From NCBI GenBank assembly GCA_018697195.1, contig CM031879.1, forward strand, positions 48,190,509 through 48,254,508: DNA of 64,000 nucleotides, written 5' to 3'. A program made the position numbers and the translations under genes. Each line of letters opens with the position of its first letter. The stretch's first letter is position 1. This DNA comes from Certhia americana (taxonomy: Eukaryota > Chordata > Aves > Passeriformes > Certhiidae). A model generated the notes under the pieces. That model saw only the letters and a list, made by a program, of their open reading frames with translations, was not told the origin of the DNA and ran no database searches. Below are positions 58,501 to 64,000 of the stretch, piece by piece.

Positions 58501-61500
58501 CGGTGACATGGATTTTTCCCATAGTGAAGATGGCCACGTGCCATTACCTCTGACAGCTCCACCCAGGACCTGTCAGGAAGGTCTCTGCAGTGTGGCTCCA
58601 TGGTTGCCTGCAGTTTTGGTGCTTGGGTTTTGATATGTACACAAGTTTTTGTGTGTGTGCACTCATGTGTAAGTTATAAATTACTGTGTTGCTCAACCAA
58701 AAGACACTGTAGCTCCTTCTAAATACCCTTGAGAACTGCTGGCTAGAAACACTACCAGCATAAGTAAGCAGGGAGACTTGCAATTTCCCACATCTCAAAA
58801 TACGAAAATGGCTCTTATTTCTCACCAGATTTTTTTTTTTTTTTTTAAGGGGGGAATTGTGACTGAATGAATTCCTGCTTTCTGGTGTCAGCAATTGGCA
58901 GAAAGCACTGTTTATAGTGTGTGTACAGATGTGCAGAACCAGCCCCAGTGGCAGGGATGGAACAAGGCCCTGCCACCCCTGGCCTGCTGAACTGTATCTG
59001 CAGGAATTTGTTCTAAAATCAGGAAAGCAGGAGAAGGAAGAAGGAGCTGAAGGTCACACAGGATTTTGGTATGCATGTGACAGAGCAGAGACAGTGCCAG
59101 AAAGAAGTAAAAGGGGCGGATGAGGGAGGAGAGATTAGATGTTGGTTAGCAGGAGCTTCTCCTGGAAATTTGCTCTCCACCTAAAAGCTGTCTGACCTCC
59201 AACAAGGCATGCTGTGACACCCCCAAGGCAGTAGGACTGCCTCTTGCTTCCTGTGTGCATCCCTGAGGGCCTCCAGCCTGGCTGTGCGCTGATCTGGGCT
59301 TCACCTGGGACCATTTGCGAACACCCAGTGTGAGACACAATGGAAAAATGGGGTTTCCAGTAACTTTCCTCAGCATTTCATCTCTCACACCAGGAGGGCC
59401 AGCATGTCCTCTCAGGACTGGTTTGCACACAGCCCCAAGGCTGAAGATGCAGCAGCTTTGAAGAGACAGTGGCAGCATACCTCCCAAGTCCAGAGGAATG
59501 TGGAGAAGACAGCAGAAAGAGTTAAAGCATGTTGATTAACACCCAGCACTACCTGAAATCAGAAAGGAGGAAGGAGGCATTATCTCTGAGTATTGAGTCC
59601 ATCAGGCTGGAGCTGGAGTACCGCTGAGTGGAGCGGGCAAGGACAGGTACACAGAAATAAATGACTCACTCAGAAAAAGGTCAGCCATGCTTGATTTGCC
59701 AGAGCCAATTTGTGGTGAGCGTGCAAGCTGTGACACGCAGCAGTGACCACTTTCAGATGATTCGTTTTGAGCCCACTGTGAATCTCTCTTCTTGGAAACC
59801 ACTGCCCTGAGAGCTTTCAGCCCAAGGAGGGTGGATTTCAGCAGAAATGGGATGGAGGGGGGCACAGACAGGGGTATTTATTGGTAGGCAGACCTGGTCA
59901 GCAAATGGAAAATTTTAGCAAAATAAAAAAAAAACTAGGATTTTTTTTTTCTAAACTTCGTGTTAGTATTTTTTGTTTTCTCACAGAGAAAAGAAAAATG
60001 CTGTGATTTCAGAAGAAAAAAGAAATTAAATTTTTAATACTTCATTCTCTACCAATTCCAGGAGTGGGAATTGGTGAGGATGGCTTCACGAAGATGGATT
60101 GAATGAAGATTCATCTTGGAAGGAATAAAATAGGTAATTTCTAAACACATTAAGGGAAAAATGAGATGATCTTCCCCAACAGTGTTTTGTCATGCTGTGT
60201 TCCATGTCTCTCTCAGTTTGCACAAGAGGGTCATTCCACGAGTACCCACTTAGGACACCCTTTGGTAACAACATCCTCTCAACAGGATTGTCCTGGGACA
60301 GCTCAGATAACACAACAAAACATTTCTTCTTCTAAGAACAGCTCCCAGGCAATCTCCGGACGCTCTCAATCTGATTATTTAAGTGGAGTTTGAGTACAAG
60401 ATGTGATTTGGTCATTACAAACTCCCATCCTTAAATAAATTTACATTGGTGTTTCACAGGAATGTTTACTCCTGCTTCCCTGAGTTCCAGATACTAAACA
60501 AATGGGTTTTGCTTAATTAAAAGCGCTCTGCAGGGGTGCTCCCTTAGCTGGGCGCTGGGAGATGAGGAAAGGAAACAAATGGGGAAAAATGAGATGTATT
60601 TCTTCTTCTCTTGGAACTGCAGATCTGTGTCAGGATCTCCCATTCCACAATTTTTGATACATGGGGTTGTTTGGCTTCAGTGTTAAAAATCCATAAAGCA
60701 AACCAATTCATTTTAAGTTTCCCATATGGATCTCAAAAAGAACAAGATACTCCTTTATTATGCAGCACAGTTGGGAGTCTTCCGTTATTTCTTTTTTTTT
60801 TTTTTCCTTTTCCCTTTTTTTTTTCTTTCCCTGCTCTGGCAGGGTGGGCTGTATTTCTGAAGGGTGTTATACTTCTCTTTCCTGAGCAGGACTCCCTGTT
60901 CCATGGCAGAGAACAAGCCCAGTTGAGAGGGCTCAGGAGATTTAGGGACAAGGGTAATGAACATGCTGTTCTCATGGAAGAGTGCTCTCCAGTATCCTGG
61001 ATCCTGAAGGCGTGGGAGCTCTTACAACTCCCTAATTTCCAAGGTAGATTCATGTGATTCATGCCAATGGAGCTAAGGTGAATGTAAGGTATACAGAAAG
61101 ATGTGGTGATACTAACCTAAGATTCAACTTCCCTTTGCCTTTTCCAGCAGGCAGTTTTGTGTAAGGAAGAGTACAGCATGCAGGGTAAGTCTTAAGTGCT
61201 GTAGCCTCAGAAGAACCCTTCTGAAAATCAGTAGTTACAGGAATTCCTGAGCCAGGAGATGCTTCTGGGTGACTGTGTTTAATAATCACCAAAGAAGCCA
61301 GTTACAGCTACTACAACACCTCATCAAGAAATTCCACTGAAGCAATAATGAGCATTTTTTTGCCAAGATCCAGAGAGCTCGTAGTGATGTCATTTTAACT
61401 ACATTTTTATACTTGACAGTTTTCAAAACACTATAAAATTATACAAGAGTGAACCGAATGCTGTTCTGCCTATGTTGGATTGCGAGCTGGAGCTGAATTT

Positions 61501-62400
61501 GGTGTTTCAGCTTTGCCTCTGTATTGCTAGAGAGATAAATACTCCCAGCACCCTGATGATGAGCAAAAAAGCTCCCCAATTGCAAAAGAAATTGAGAAAA
61601 CAAATAACTCTCAACTCTGTTATTATTTATAAGATGAGAGTATTTCCTATTTTTATGAAATAATGTGCAAAGCTATTTCCATAGAAAACTTTTGCAGAGC
61701 ATCTCAGTGCTGAATTCTATGACCAAAAAAGGGTTTCTTGGTGTTTCTGAACTGCTTTTCTTAAATCTAGGTAATACATAGGATTTTTCACTGATCCTAG
61801 GCACTTATTTGGCTCCAGAACACATGGCAAGTCACAGTGCTCTGGAGTTAAATGGTATTCCTAGAGCCTCTCCTGGTACTGAGCTTACCCCTTCATAAGC
61901 AAGCAAAGGTTACTGTGGAGCATTCACCTTATAAAAACATTCCTAGAGTGATGGAAGAGGAAAAAGTTTAAACAGCTGTTGAGAAAAGAGGGTTATGCAG
62001 GAGTGAAATATTTCACATAATAAGCAAAACTTAAGAAGTAAGCCAAACACTAGGGATAACAAAACAACAGAAAGAAAAGCAGAAATATTTTGAAATACAT
62101 CAGTGCATCCTCATAGAGATGCCCTTTAATCAACCTAGTGCCATTGGATTTGTTCTCTCCTCACCATTTAAGGAGCTCCTTGCATTTTCTGTGCATCATT
62201 GTGACATTGATCCTAGCATGCAATGAGTAATTGTGTTTTCTTTTAGTGAAAATTTCCAGCCCCCAGCTTGGTTTCTATAGCCATGTTCTTGTAACCGTTC
62301 TTGAGAGGCTGCCTGATATTGTTCCACTTATTCATTAATAACATGTGTTGTGGCTTTTTCTGATGTAAACATTAGCTAGGCTTTCATTAAGTTTTTAATA
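55600..62400. other. Intergenic DNA, no gene seen
   Basis: No coding exon was recognised on either strand. It includes a T-run at about 58830-58846 and a pyrimidine tract at 60790-60832. The RASD2 coding sequence expected next by synteny is not present. Confidence 0.6.
60790..60832. repeat. Polypyrimidine tract
   Basis: About 43 bases of T with a few C. Low-complexity sequence; no function inferred. Confidence 0.8.
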
Positions 62401-62640
62401 AACTTGTCCACCACCACATACATTAAATTGAAAAATTATCAATGACCCCTTTTGCAAGTCATTAATGATGACACGCAATTTGACTGATGAATCACGAGTT
62501 TGCTGTAGATTTAGGCTATGTTTGTGTCCATCTCAGTGGAGTCTATCCCCTTCTCCATGGAAACTGCTCTGTCTCTGACATCACTAGCCAAAATAGAGCA
62601 TGGAGGTTATAAAATCCTGAGGGGGTGTAGGGTGGGGAAG
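62400..62640. promoter_or_regulatory. AT-rich block with homeobox-like sites, possible conserved element
   Basis: A 240-bp stretch rich in ATTAAT, TTAAT and TCATTAATGATGA-type motifs. CCATGGAAAC and GACATCA follow, then a TATAAAA at about 62609. The density of homeodomain-like and other ordered motifs in otherwise featureless DNA suggests a conserved non-coding element. This is a pattern impression without alignment. Confidence 0.2.
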
Positions 62641-63123
62641 AGTAGAGACAGGCAGAATGAAAATACAATTCAATAAAGGAAACTTCCTTAACGCTTCAGT
62701 CACCGGACAGCGCCCCACGCATCGATCAGGCAAAAGGTATCTGAAATCTGAGACATGGGGATATCAGGATTCCAGAGCTCGAGATTTGTATGAGGTTTTT
62801 GAAACAATTTGGAAAGCAAAACAATCTGTGACTTCTTTTTGGACTGAGTCATGATGCACTTTATCCTTATGATTTTCTCTTTTGACATCAAAAATCCTCT
62901 TCATCACAAGGAGGGTAAAGAGCCTGAAGATGGGAGTCAAAAAAGCTCTTTGCCAGCTAGGGACAGCCACAAGAGAAGGAATCGCAGAATAAGTGTACTA
63001 AAACATATGCCAGTACCACTCAATCTTTATCACAACTTTTATCTGTGGTCTGGGATGCTGTTTTTCTAAAACCCCAGAAATCATGAACTAGATGACAAAA
63101 AAATTAAAATAATTTAAAAAAGG

Positions 63124-63245
63124 GAAAAGAAAAGAAAAGAAAAGAAAAGAAAAGAAAAGAAAAGAAAAGAAAAGAAAAGAAAAGAAAAGAAAAGAAAAGA
63201 AAAGAAAAGAAAAGAGAAAAGAAAAGAAAAGAAAAGAGAAAAGAA
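63124..63245. repeat. (AAAAG)n pentanucleotide microsatellite
   Basis: About 24 units of AAAAG on the + strand, near perfect up to about 63210 and then interrupted by GAGAAAAG variants. The minus-strand open frame across it is a low-complexity artefact. Confidence 0.97.
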
Positions 63246-63249
63246 GGCA

Positions 63250-64000
63250 GACCTTTTACGTTAAAAGAGACAATTATAACAAAAAAGACCAACATGGAGA
63301 TTCAGAACCAGAAGAGAAAAACAAGGAACCCAGGTTTCTCCACTATTAACATTTCATAGCTCAAAGTACAACTGGGGATTTCCCAGGCCCCAGTTTAGTG
63401 TTCTGGAGCCATCAGTGCTGCAATTTGGATGCCACTGGAAGACAGGATTGTTTAAAATATGTACTGAGGGGTGGCATGGGGAAAGGTGAAGAGAATGGGA
63501 GGAAGTTTAGGCAGATCTCTGTTCATTTCAACAGGGCTGTTGGCCTTGGGAGGGTTAAGTGTTTCCAGGGGAATGGAAACTCAGCTCGAGCCTTGTCAGA
63601 GCTGTGACATGACAACACACATAAAATAAACACCAGTGGAGTGTTAAGATAATGCACACACACCAGGCCTGTGCAATGTCGGGATCATTTTAGATCTCTT
63701 CACAAAACTATTACCCCTTTTTGACTTATATTTTTAGCCAGTTTTAAACGACCTGAGGACTGCTTCATTTAGGAGAAAAAGGCTAATAATGGAGCCATGT
63801 ATTTTCTTATTCAGCCCTGCTTTATTTACACTGAAGGTATATGAAACCCTCTTTCTTTGGCCAAAACAGGAATGAAACAGCAGGAAACAGTTGCTTTGTT
63901 CACAATTCTGAGGCAGCATTTAGTCCCCAAACCTTTTTCTCTAGCTTCTCTAATTCCTATGTTTTCTCTTTCTCAGTGCCAGCATTTTTTCCCCCTCATA
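63250..64000. other. Intergenic DNA at the window end
   Basis: Nothing recognised: no exon, RNA gene or repeat that could be supported. Confidence 0.55.

Noticed and set aside
47270..64000. RASD2 coding exons, expected by synteny
   Set aside because: No open frame on either strand resembles the Rhes GTPase; the gene must lie further right.

Overview
The window is from a vertebrate nuclear genome and almost certainly from a bird. The introns are short and the genes compact. Two LINE fragments carry the CR1-type 3' end found in birds and reptiles. The three genes that can be read (TOM1, HMOX1, MCM5) encode proteins close to their chicken and human counterparts, and they lie in the order and orientation I know from human chromosome 22. 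Some residues of the HMOX1 N-terminus differ from chicken, so this is probably another bird; the species cannot be fixed from the sequence alone.

Layout, all genes on the + strand. 1-285: CpG-rich sequence with CCAAT boxes, probably a promoter or the start of TOM1 intron 1. 280-1296: a G-rich 18-bp minisatellite. 1300-7936: no coding exon seen. 7937-20035: TOM1 coding exons 2-15 (exon 1 not found), a candidate 15-bp microexon at 16867-16881, and an unexplained open frame with one membrane segment at 16141-16400. 20036 to about 21310: TOM1 3' UTR. 21310-29850: intergenic DNA carrying three groups of stress-response (Maf/NRF2/BACH1-type) elements upstream of HMOX1. 29859-36040: HMOX1, with an E-box/TATA promoter and five exons. 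36050-37800: intergenic. 37800-47265: MCM5, with a CpG-island promoter (three CCAAT boxes, E2F-type sites), a hexanucleotide repeat in a predicted 5' UTR intron, and sixteen coding exons that add up to exactly 734 codons plus stop. 47270-64000: intergenic DNA with a CR1 fragment, an RFX-type X-box pair, an AT-rich conserved-looking block and an AAAAG microsatellite. No further coding exon is recognised; RASD2 would be the expected next gene but is not in the window.

The genes are functionally separate: TOM1 sorts ubiquitinated cargo on endosomes, HMOX1 degrades heme under oxidative stress, and MCM5 is a subunit of the replicative helicase. The most interesting material is regulatory and post-transcriptional: the distal HMOX1 stress elements, the in-frame TOM1 microexon, the membrane-segment ORF inside TOM1, and the X-box pair downstream of MCM5. 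I found no clearly new gene system.
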